A model generated the notes under the pieces. The model did no database searches. It was given only the letters and a program-made list of their open reading frames with translations, and was not told the DNA's origin. The translations under genes were made by a program, and so were the position numbers. A stretch of DNA of 64,000 nt from the NCBI GenBank assembly GCA_001949185.1, contig BDGG01000002.1, positions 4,764,448-4,828,447 of the forward strand, given 5' to 3'. The DNA comes from Ramazzottius varieornatus. Lineage: Eukaryota; Tardigrada; Eutardigrada; Parachela; Ramazzottiidae. Shown here piece by piece: positions 22,901-32,613 of this stretch (position 1 is the stretch's first letter; the number at the start of each line of letters is the position of its first letter).

Positions 22901-25515
22901 CCACTCCAGCCAGTTCAACCTGCCTAAAAAATTTCGAGAGAAAAACTTGCTTTCTTAGCCAGGTGTTGGCCGCTGCGTCGGTGCACAGCGCAGGAGAAGA
23001 CTGCTGCATTGCCCAAGAGGGACTTCCGTTTTCCGCCAGACCAATTTGCACTATAACAGACCGATGATGTGAAAGCGACCACAATCAAAGTACATATTAA
23101 AAAATCCAACTATGCTAATCTGGATGTACCTTTGACAGGCGAAGAGTCTAGCGGATGGCTGAACTCCACCATCAGTGACCGGGGGGAACTGTATGTGACG
23201 TCGAATGCGAATGGACTGATGATCTCTGTAATAAAGGAAGAAATCTTCCTCAACAAGCATTTTCTTCCACCAAACCGAGTTTCGACAGAAAAGCTGAACT
23301 GGCACTCTAACATACCGTTTTCGGCTACGTTCCTCATGCAACCGCTGAACAACTTATTGATAGTCGCTTGCCGACGGAGTCCATTAAGGATCGATGGTAA
23401 AACGGAAACATGAGCAAAACAGACCTCAGTGACAAATCTGGTCAATTCGTTTGGAGCGTGCAGCGAATAGGCGTGATGCTGCCCAGCTATAACCTGTACC
23501 ACAATGTAATGTGATAATTCAACACCGTGTGAGAACGTTTTGATTCATCCAGTAGAAATTTACGGTCTTTATTTTGCTCTGTGATAGCGATATGAATGGC
23601 AGAACTTACAAACTTGTAAGGTGCGTCAGAGTGTGGCAGTGATTTGCCCGTGAAGAACTGATTGTGTAGCACTTGGAGGTATGGCTGGCTCGAAGTGTCA
23701 TCCGTGCGTACAGGGAAGCCTGACAACGACAATAGAGGGACGTCATCGAATTGCGACTTGCGGTTCTCCCATACAGCACAGCAAAGTGAAAAGTCTGAAA
23801 TGTTCGGTATTGTACCTGTCAAGACTTCTAGTTCTTCGCTAACACGGTCTGTGACGATTATCGGTTCTTTCAGGGTGAGAACAAACGATCCAGAAAGCTC
23901 CAGAGGGTTACATTCCTCAAGCGGAGCGAAGTCGCACGAGATGAATCCTTCTTCTGACCGAAATACTCTTCGGAAGGTAGGGGTACTTGGAAGCCATTCC
24001 GCATTGGAAATGGCTGTCACCGTAACGGAAGCCCACAGTCCGATCTGTCTTGCTCCAAGAACTGTAACGGAGAGCCAATGTTGAAAAGTAGTTCCACAGC
24101 CCGAAAGCCTATAAAACACCGTACCAACGAAATCTGCTCTCATCAAAGAACCATCACGCTCAACCAGGTCGGAAGGCGCAACGAAGAAACCGACACGTAG
24201 CGGCTTTCCTGAAAAACACCCAGAGGTATAATAGCGAATGGGCGACGACCAATGAAATGAGCAGATACGGTTTCGGTAACAGTTATGAATTTATGTCTGC
24301 AGGTTCGTGCCAGCGCCCAGACTTCACGGCCACATGGATCATGGACCGCGATACACAGCAGCAAGCGTAGGAGAACTACGTACCTTCCGAACGAGGGACC
24401 AACAAGCCGCAAGGACTATACTTGACCATATCCAGCGGCGGCATTTGCCACCTGCAATTACAAGGATGATACCTTATGGGAAAAATCGAATAAGTTCGAG
24501 AGCAGCCTTACTGGGAGATGTGTTGGTCCATACTCATCAGGTCATTTTCTAAGTTTGTCAAGCAGAGGAACAGAGGCCGTCTTAAATGCCTATACAAGAG
24601 GAGAATCATAACTCCATCACGTCATATATGCTCTACTGGATCAGCCTACAGCAAAAGCCTCCTTGTTTACCTCTCGGGAGTCAACGAGTACATGTTTTGC
24701 AGGCCTTTCATATGCTCATGGAATTCCATCATATCCTTTAACCTGCAAAAGGAGCAAATAGAGATTAATACTGCCGGATGAGATTAGTACTGCAAAGTCT
24801 CAAAGTCCGAACTCGCACTGCAACTATACACAAATACCAGCGGGACTCATAACTACCTCAAAGCTTTTGCCATCTTAGGACATCCCTTGAAACGCAGCAA
24901 AACGCAATGAGCATATTGACACTGTAAGATAGCTACTGGGCTGCAGCTCCCTTGACACCTACTTCCGGTTGCATCTTCAAAGGATGGTGTACCTAAAACA
25001 ACTGACTCTGTTATATGTTGTCATTGCAGTATGCAATCAAAAACAGACAGCATCGCCGTAAATAGTTTCGTCCCCTTCTCCGATAGTCACTCACCCAAAC
25101 TTCTTCCACGAAATCTTTGGCAATTTGAATGTCCGTACGGAAATCATCGGTGTCAATATAGTACATTAAGGTCTCCTGCGCGGTGGGCACCTGTTCTTTA
25201 TACAGCCGCAGTCTATAATAGATCGGAATTGCTTAATCCTCCAGATCCTGTACTCGAGCCCTTTCTTCCATGTGCGATGGCTTGATGAGAGAAAGACTCA
25301 CCCGTTGGCGCTGCAGTATTTTTCGATCAGGGTATCGTAAGAGTCCAGCAACGCTGAAAAACGACCATGTCAACAACACTGCACCCACGATGAGGGTCAC
25401 ATTCATCACATCGCTTACTAGATCGCGTAGGTGCAGTAATCACCATTTTCTTTTGAATTTCCTGCATCGAATTTGCGGCTGCTCTCAGAGCTCCAAATAG
25501 CGAGCCGATATCCAT
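19930..25515 (-). CDS. MED1: Mediator complex subunit 1 (MED1), 15 exons
   Basis: Exons: 25419..25515, 25302..25353, 25095..25212, 24671..24735, 24512..24589, 24384..24451, 23610..24208, 23130..23493, 22951..23050, 22905..22919, 22590..22876, 22024..22454, 21417..21915, 20539..21231, 19930..20351. Phases close to about 1295 residues. The N-terminal half matches MED1: ETLMYYIDTDDF, MKGLQNMYSL, a GFFVAPSDL segment, AGQHHAYSL, LPSILNGLRRQ and LSIPVVLR. The C-terminal half is Lys/Ser/Pro-rich and disordered, like other MED1 tails, with a VLAIVDRL segment resembling the conserved AVIDKL. MED1 links nuclear receptors and other activators to RNA polymerase II. No LxxLL box is present; the nearest is ITALL. 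The 24671..24735 acceptor (TTAAAG) and the 15-nt exon with a GC donor upstream are the least certain parts. Confidence 0.82.
20399..20517. mobile_element. GTGGCGCAC MITE family, copy 2 (MED1 intron)
   Basis: Inverted-repeat element in the 187-bp last intron of MED1. Outer arms are GCTCGGCAAGCAAGCTCG and the inverted GAGTTTGTTTGCCGA. The inner core is GTGTGGCGCGC / GTGCGCCAGTTG. Confidence 0.75.
21282..21392. mobile_element. GTGGCGCAC MITE family, copy 3 (MED1 intron)
   Basis: Element inside the 185-bp MED1 intron 21232-21416. Arms carry AACCAGATCGTTA and the inverted CGATCTGGTTCAATT. The core is CAAGTGACGCAC / GTGCGCCAATTG. Confidence 0.75.
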
Positions 25516-25727
25516 TCTGTCCCTGTGGGTCGTGACGGTGTGTTTAGATCAATTCTTCCACACGGAATCTTCCCACTCAAGACTGCCCGAGCACGAGAGC
25601 CATCAGAAGCTGCAAGCCTGCAAACGTCTAGTCCGAGTCAAAGTTGCAGCTGAGGAGCGAAGCATTGTGAGTTGACCATAGTGTAAAATGTTCGGGACTG
25701 GCAGAGAGTGGGGCGAATGCTAACAAG

Positions 25728-26565
25728 GGGATTTTGCCAACGCTCCAGTCTTATTTTACAAACTGAAACGGCAGAGAGGTAGAAGACAGTTTTCTCTATC
25801 GCCTGGGCTAGACCAGGCTGGCAGAAAGATATCCTGAAAAACAGAGCAGGAAGCGGAAGTGACGTCAGAACCTGGGCGGAAGTTGGGCGTCAGCGCAGTT
25901 CACTGTGGCATCAGTCAAGTTCTTTGATTGTCTGCTGGTTGATTCGCTATTTGATTGATCTGTAACACTATAATATGGGAAAAAGAGTAGCTGATCACTA
26001 CAGTTTTGACTGTTTTGTCAAACTTCGTCCCCTTTTCTCGTCTGCTCTTCTCCAGTTATCGCAGACATAGATTTAAGTGTAGACCTTAACAATAAGCCTA
26101 CCGCACCTTTAAATAGTGCCTTCAGAAGCTTGTCATGGTCACTTAGAGAGTCATTTGGTTGAAAAAACCTGTTCATAGTCCATGGCCAAAAGCTTCAGGA
26201 TGTTGAAAGAGTTACAGAATCTATGTCTACGATAACTGGAGGAGAGAAAACGAGAAAGAGGACGAAGTTTGACAAAACAGTCAAAACTGTAGTGATCAGC
26301 TACTCTTTTTCCCATATTATAGTGTGACAGATCAATCAAATAGCGCATCAACCAGCGGACAATCAAAGCACTTGAGTAATGCCGATGTGAATTGCGCTGA
26401 TGCCCATGTTCCGCCCAGATTCTGACGTCACTTCCGCTCCCTGCTCTGCCTTCCACGGGTTTTTTCTCTGCCAGCCTGGTCTAGCCCAGGCAACAGAGAA
26501 AACTCTCCTCTACCTTTCTGCCGTTTCAGTTTTTGACACGAGACTGGAGCGTTGGCAAAGTCCCT
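25728..26565. mobile_element. Foldback element: two ~350-bp inverted arms
   Basis: The left arm (about 25728-26075) and the right arm (about 26212-26565) are inverted copies at roughly 85-90% identity by eye, with a spacer of about 140 bp. Shared landmarks read outward to inward: GCCAACGCTCCAGTCT, CTGAAACGGCAGA, GCCTGGGCTAGACCAGGCTG, GGAAGTGACGTCAGAA, TTGATTGATCTGT. Each arm then has an ATG opening a frame that begins MGKRVADHYSF. The 20 codons after the ATG are identical in both arms, then diverge. This looks like two 5' ends of one transposon joined head to head. Confidence 0.8.
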
Positions 26566-27597
26566 TCGTAAGTTATGGTGGCTCTCAGCCTAAATAACTC
26601 CGTCCAATTCCGGGTTGCTGTGCCATGTTAGAGATTCCCACAAGGGTTTGTAATGAGGGGTCCAGCGGGGAATGGACTCATGTTGAGAGAATAGGTTCAG
26701 GCCGTTGAGCAGAATATCAAGGAGGACTCTTGCGTTGGTTTGCGATGTATGTTGCTGGGACGTGGCGTACGCGGAAAGGCAGTACGACGAAGTGGTGTTG
26801 AGTGTGCGATGTAAACAGTTTGTTGAGAGCCAGTGAGAGCCGTGTTGGCTTGGTAAAGCGGGAAGGTTTCAGTGGTAGATTGAAGAAAGCGAGGGAGAGA
26901 AGGTCGGTCGGGTCGGCTTATATGGTGGAAGTTGCTTTGAGGAAGTTGACTGTGCGCTTCGCCGACTTTAGACTGGATTGCTCAGTATGGTGTTGACGAC
27001 TCGGCTGGGAAGAATAGCTCTAAATGCTGATAATGGTACAAAGTTTGGAAAGAAGAAGATAAGGATCCAAAGTGCGCCGCCATCACTGAGTCAAACTTGT
27101 CCTTGCCATGGACGACGGCTTACAACGCTTGTCTGTGTATACGTGCTGACGGCGTTTATTCCCAAGTCGCTGCTACTGGTATCACACTTCCGATGTGCCC
27201 GCGAGAAGTATCCTGTTGTCAGGATAGGAGTTACGACCATCGAAGTTTGTACGATTCGCAGAATTCGCATATTCGTTGAACTCGCTCCGCAAAACTCGCA
27301 TTATTCGAAAGGAATGACTTGCCTCATCAAGTCCAGAGACCGAAACAGACTTTCGTTGCGCATGAGGGGGCGAACCTTGTGACCATGGCCAACGACGTAC
27401 CGTTATTTGTCATTAATTCGTTAGTTGATTGTGGCGATATCGCGATGCTACTGATCTTGCTGGGCTGATCACTGGTGGAGGTTCACTGGTAGAAGTAGAT
27501 GAGACACGAAGCCCTGAAGAAAAGAAAGTGTACAGAGGCGGAACAGCAGGTCGGTAAATTAGGTAGCTACCCAATTTGCCGATCAATCAATATTCAA

Positions 27598-27722
27598 GCG
27601 GTTATTGATTGGAATCGCTGACATATTATGTCGTGTCATGTCACGTCTTATCATTCAGCATGACAGGCCACACTTTTCGGTGCATGACATGACATTCAAC
27701 ACGACATGACATACGACATGAA
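27598..27722. repeat. Dense CATGAC/GTCATG cluster
   Basis: In about 125 bp the pentamer ATGAC or its complement occurs many times, with an imperfect inverted arrangement (GTCGTGTCATGTCACG on the left, CACGACATGACATACGACATG-like on the right). It resembles the cluster upstream of HDHD3. Confidence 0.55.
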
Positions 27723-28729
27723 TTTCCAGCCGCTTGAATGTGGAAGAATAAAAAAAATAGGTTATTCCAGTAATAAGCTATGAGAACAACCAAATGCGGT
27801 TCGAAAGTCGCGTCTCTTTGCTCCCTGTTCCTGCTCCTGCCGCAAAAACAGTATGAGGACGTCGATGATACAATGCGAACTTCTTTTGGTTTCGTTTTTA
27901 GCAACAAACCGTAGCTCGTTCTTCTGGCTAATCATCTGTCTTCGGCAAAATTCATGTAAAATTTGAAACTGAAGTTTAGCTTGAAGAAATACGTCGCGAA
28001 ATGATCATTGTCGCTATGCGAGTATCTACGGGTTAGTAGAAAGTAAGGCTCCCCACTTATTTCCTACTGCTGGTTCCTCTGTACTCCTGTCTTTTTCTAC
28101 GCAGCGCGGCTTATATGGGTAGCGTACACTTCTCCATTTATTCGCGATACAAGCAAGCTTTATGACTGGTTTGACGGCCTGTCCCCTGTAGAGTGGCATT
28201 GAATGTTCTATCAATCGACAGCTAAATCAGCTCCAGCTTCCTTCGAACACAGCAACAAGGCTATGTCGCCGATACGTTTGGTTAGGTTTTCGATTATTGA
28301 TTAGCGCTGGTGGTGTATTGCATCAGATTACCGGCAGGTTACGAGATTTTTCTTGCTCTCCGGCATCTTCGTCCCCTGTATCCTCCCTATATCCCTCTGC
28401 CTCTGTTTACCGAGTAAGTGCTTGGTTCGAGCCTTTGACGGTGAAGAGTTGCGCTGGCTAACCGTCTGTTTCTTGCAGGCTTGTTGAAGAAGCCTCGACT
28501 TGTTCCATCATCACCTTCATCGCTCTTGTCGTCTGTCTGGCCTCTTCTGTCACCGTCTGTTCTGCTGCTGACTCTTGCCTAGAGTCTTCCATTTGTTCTA
28601 CTCCGCCCTGTGGGTGTTTCCGTTGCAGGTTAGTGGACATCTAAGCCGAGTCATATCCCGAAGAAGAACCGGTAATAAAGAAAAATGCGGATGAATGCGT
28701 TGCTCTAGTAAGACCACGCATTCAAGCCT

Positions 28730-29547
28730 GTGGAATGGACTCTATGGAACGCAGACCAATCAGGCTTCGAATATGAGATACGTCCAGGTCGAACTCTGGA
28801 TTTTGTCGGCGCAAAGCATGCTTTGGCACTCACTCGGTCAAAGAACTCGATGACCCACAGCTATACGGTAATGATGTGCGTGTCTCCAGGTACTCGAAAG
28901 TTTCTCCCAGTTCTTTTCCCCACGCTCCAAGAAGACAAGGGTGTCTTTGGGCCCATCGTGAAACGAACCATGTTTTTAAGGCTAGCAATCTGCATGCCAC
29001 CGCTTCGACTGCCGGCAAGATGACCAAGCAACTGTTCATCGAAAGGTGCGAGAGAGTTTTCTTCCCGCATATGAATGATCACTGTATATATCCAGCCGAT
29101 TCTTGGCCGATGTTTGCTGATCAAGACGCTGTGGAAGAAGTCAATCCCGAAGAGCTCGAGTGCGAGATGATCACCATTCCGCTCAAAATAACCGGCAAAT
29201 CAAGCCCCTCGATGTCCTCTGTTTCCAACTGGATACTTCTGGATGATCAGCCGGTTCACGTCCACCACCGAGACTTAATTCTTAAGCTTCACTCTTTGAT
29301 CTACCGACAGTTTACTTCTCAAAGGTTCGAGAACCTGATTGCTCAAGCTTGGCACTTATCAGGATACACTGACAAGTTCTCCACGTATGTGAACCCTACC
29401 GAATACTGTTTTGATGGACTTACTGGCCATTGCGATCGTGATAATTGTAAGCGCTCTCTACTTCTCAAATGCGGTCGGTGTAAGGCTCCTTTGTGCTTCC
29501 ATCACTTTTACGAAAGATATTACTTCTGTAAAACTTATCTTCCTTGA
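28730..29547 (+). pseudogene. DDE-superfamily transposase remnant, frameshifted
   Basis: Two plus-strand frames together read as one transposase-like catalytic region. Frame one (28730 to about 28977) has the motif NADQSGFEYE and a THSYTVM block. Frame two (about 28975-29547) continues with AGKMTKQLF, ADSWPMFADQ, a C-terminal helix-rich part and a Cys/His cluster (C-x2-C, CFHH, FC) ending in TGA. The frames meet at a short T run near 28972-28977, where one base has been gained or lost. Spacing of the acidic residues suggests a DDE nuclease, and I recall similar repetitive proteins in invertebrates, but the superfamily is not settled. There is no start codon and no N-terminal DNA-binding part, so the copy is dead. 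Confidence 0.55.
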
Positions 29548-29602
29548 TACTTTTGTCTTGAATTTTGTTGCAGATCGAACCGGTCTGATAAACCAGCCAT
29601 GT

Positions 29603-29757
29603 ACCGCCCAGATTCTAATGTCACTTCCGCTTGCTGTTGTATCTTCCAGGATTTTCTTCCGCTGATTCCGCCTGTCTCAGTCGATGGAGAAAACTCTCTT
29701 CTACCTTTCTACCGTCTCAGTTTCTGAATCAAGACGGGAGGACAGTGCCAATCCCCT
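29603..29757 (+). repeat. Third copy of the foldback-arm terminal sequence
   Basis: This stretch matches the outer part of the right foldback arm in the same orientation (GCCCAGATTCTAATGTCACTTCCGCTT, GAGAAAACTCTC, CTACCTTTCTACCGT). It lies about 55 bp after the transposase stop, where a 3' terminal inverted repeat of that transposon would be expected. Confidence 0.6.
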
Positions 29758-30260
29758 TGTACGGTCAAACTCCTCTAAGAATAACGATGGTATCTGGTTA
29801 ATAAGTGGGTCTCAGGAACCAAGTTCAGCAACCAAGAGGACATATGAAATAGAGCTAGTGGCATCTAAAAATGAGGTTCGCCCAGGTAGTCGCAACCTTG
29901 TCAGAAATCCATCAAGCAACAGTTCACGCACGTGAAGAACTTTTCATATGTACCAGCAATGGTTTAGTCTGCTTGTTCATTCAAACCCTGAAGATAACTA
30001 CAAGAACTTATTTTTGCGATATTTAACAAATGATCGTTATGAGGATTTTAGGGGGTGACAGGAAACATGCACGAGGAAACTTCAGCTTGTGAGTCAACTT
30101 GCCTCTGTGCCAGTATTGTGCGGGTTTGCAGAGACGCTTGCAATGCACCTTAAGTAAATCTAGGTTTTGTGAAGAACCGGAACTTTAAGAGTGGTTTCTA
30201 GGACCTAGGTTGTCATGATTAAAAAGCGGAGCAGGTCCTATGAACTAGTCGTTTTGCCGG

Positions 30261-30318
30261 CGTCCAGGTCGAACTCTGGATTTTGTCGGCGCAAAGCATA
30301 TTTTGGCACTCACTCGTT
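30261..30318 (+). repeat. Second fragment of the transposase sequence
   Basis: About 57 bp repeats the region 28781-28837 with only two or three mismatches (shared CGTCCAGGTCGAACTCTGG). Similarity stops abruptly on both sides. Confidence 0.75.
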
Positions 30319-30888
30319 CCAATCAAGACAATCAACTCACTGCTGTGATGCGGACAGGAACCACCTCGGAAACAGGCGTGGCATCATGGTACGCACCCAC
30401 CAGTTAAAAATCAAGGAGCGTGTTGCTGTAAATCGTAACCGTGCTGTGAATGAGACCACTACAACACTGAGCGAAGGAAGTTCAAGGAACACAGCAAACA
30501 CTTGAAATTGAAAGATGGAAAACCAAAACAAGAACTGTGAATCAAGATATGCTTACGTCGCAAGTAAGCACGGAACAAGTAAGCCATCAATTAATCAATC
30601 TACAGTACATGCGATGTCGTTTCTTTAAACTGGGTTTGCGATAAGCGACCAACGTGACATCACACGGTGAACTTCCGGTCGGCTACAGTCATAAGAATGA
30701 TATGCAACGGAAAATCATTCTCCGCTTTTCGGAATTCTTCCACATCTCTCCGGAGCCCGGATTAGAATAACGCATTCTCTCTGCGCTGACCTTGTGCCAG
30801 AGAGGAATAGTGTTGCACAGTTGTTCTGCACTGCGGTCGCTGTCTCGTTTCAGGTGTTCCCGATCTCGAAGAAGGACTAACGGGAAGA

Positions 30889-31980
30889 ATGGCTAATAAG
30901 ACGGTCAAAGATGCCGTGGCTGTCCACGGCTCGGATCCGCAGCACATCATCGACGCGATCGTCCGACAGCGCATTCGCGACTCGATATACTGGAAGGAGG
31001 AATGCTTCGCGTTGACCGCTGAGCGAGTTGTGGACAAGGCCATGGCGTTAAAATACGTTGGAGGAGTTTACGGCGGAAACGTCAAGCCTACGCCGTTCTT
31101 ATGCTTAGTCTTGAAGTTACTCCAGATCCAGCCTGAGAAAGAGATCATTATGGAGTTCATTCGTCAGGAGGAGTTCAAGTACGTACGAGCTTTGGGAGCG
31201 TTCTACTTTCGACTGGTGGCTACTGCCAAAGAGATCTTTGGAGAACTGGAACCCCTTTATAAGGACTACCGGAAGATACTGTTCCAAGACAGAATGGGCA
31301 AGTTCGAAGTCATACATGTTGACGAGTTTATCGATCGCGTTCTTCGTGAAGAAAGGTAAGAAAAAACGGGACTCAAACTCAGGCAAAAAACTCAGCGAAA
31401 TCGTTTTTTCCAAGTGGCGCAAGCTTCCGGCCAATAACGCTGAGACCGTGAGTCACATGAGAAAACTGTATTGAGGAGTTTGTCTGACGAGCATACGAAT
31501 ATTCCGAACTTTTCTTTTGGGTTTTGTAGGTACTGCGACGTTATCCTGCCCAGGCTGCAGAAACGTCTCGTGCTGGAGGAAACGAACGAACTGGAACCAC
31601 GAGTGAGCGCACTGGACGATGAGATCCGGCCGCGAGAGGATGATGAAACAAGCGAAGATGAAAAAGACAAGAAACGATCGCGGCCATCTCAGTCTGATCG
31701 TCGACGGGAGACGGACAGGTCTCCAGGGCGTGAGCGTGAAAGAAGACAGCGCCGTCGATCCTCCTCTTCATCGTCCTCCTCCTCTTCCGATTCGGATGAC
31801 GACAGGGACCGAAGAAGGCGCCGTAGTCGCACGAACTCTCCGCCACGTCGACAAGATCGTGAAAGGGTTGGCCATAGACGCCAGTCGCCATCCGACTCCC
31901 GCAACCGCGATCACCGTGGAAATGATCGGCAGTCGGATCGACGAGGTAGAGACTCTTCTGAACGAAGTTATCGACGTTGA
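30889..31980 (+). CDS. PRPF38A: Pre-mRNA-splicing factor PRPF38A, two exons
   Basis: Exons 30889..31355 and 31530..31980 (donor GTAAGA, acceptor TTGTAG); 305 residues. The PRP38 domain covers roughly residues 1-190, with near-identity to metazoan PRPF38A over MANKTVKDA, YWKEECF, GGVYGGN, KPTPFLCL, LQIQPEKEI and ILPRLQKR. PRPF38A is a component of the spliceosomal B complex needed for activation. The C-terminal third is an acidic stretch followed by an RS-rich tail (SSS runs, RRRRRS, repeated SDR/RDR), as in animal orthologues. Met 30889 aligns with the family start. The single intron carries a GTGGCGCAC-family MITE. The next gene downstream on the same strand starts about 630 bp later. Confidence 0.95.
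31376..31494. mobile_element. GTGGCGCAC MITE family, copy 4 (PRPF38A intron)
   Basis: Inverted arms CTCAGGCAAAAAACTCAG and the inverted GAGGAGTTTGTCTGACGAG flank the core CAAGTGGCGCAAG / GTGAGTCACATG. It fills most of the 174-bp intron, leaving about 20 bp after the donor and 35 bp before the acceptor. Confidence 0.7.
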
Positions 31981-32613
31981 CTATGATTCCCTCCACTGTC
32001 TTGTAAGTAGAGCTATTTGGTCACAGTTATTCGAGATTCTTCTTCTTTTAATGAAATTGCGATGACACATCATGTTGTTTGTCTAGGTTCTAACTTTCCG
32101 CAGTTTACAGTCCTTTTCTTCGATATTATTTTTAGGGTTTGTCTCTGTTCTTTAGGAGGATAAGCGCTAGCATCATTAAAATGTTACCAGAGGACCTCCT
32201 ACTCCCAGCGGCTTTATGACGACGGCTCGTACGATGGGAGCCTGCCTAGATGTACATTCGATAAGCTCGAAGAAGGAAGGTCGCTGTGCAAAGTATGTGT
32301 GTTGATTTGACGGTACATGTTTGAGGGGTACGAAGTGTGAAAGCGCTGACATGGCTTAACGGTTCGTACTTTTTGTGCAGCGGCAAGCAGAATGTAAATC
32401 CATTCCGGATTTTGTACAAAAGTATAGACTACGCGGCTGGATGAGTAATAACCAAGTCTTAACTTAAGGTTTGTTGGACGTTACAATCTAAAAATACTCC
32501 AGTTTATTTTCGGAAGTTTGATACTTGAAGCCCATCAATATCGGAACTATCTAAACACTGTATCTGTTCAGAAGAGCACCAGAGAAGAACTCTCCTGAGA
32601 CCGTGCCGAAAAC
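31981..32613. other. Gap between PRPF38A and the methuselah-like GPCR
   Basis: 3' flank of PRPF38A and promoter region of the next gene. No gene or repeat is recognised. Confidence 0.4.

Larger units (their letters stand above)
25516..30888. other. Repeat-rich 5.4 kb gap between MED1 and PRPF38A
   Basis: MED1 (minus) and PRPF38A (plus) diverge from this interval. It contains the foldback at 25728-26565, a CATGAC cluster, a transposase remnant and related fragments, each listed separately. Between them (26570-27590, 27730-28700, 29770-30260) no gene is recognisable. The 250 bp before PRPF38A carry CGTGACATCAC and an ACTTCCGGT ETS-like site at about 30650-30675, plausible promoter elements. 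Confidence 0.5.
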
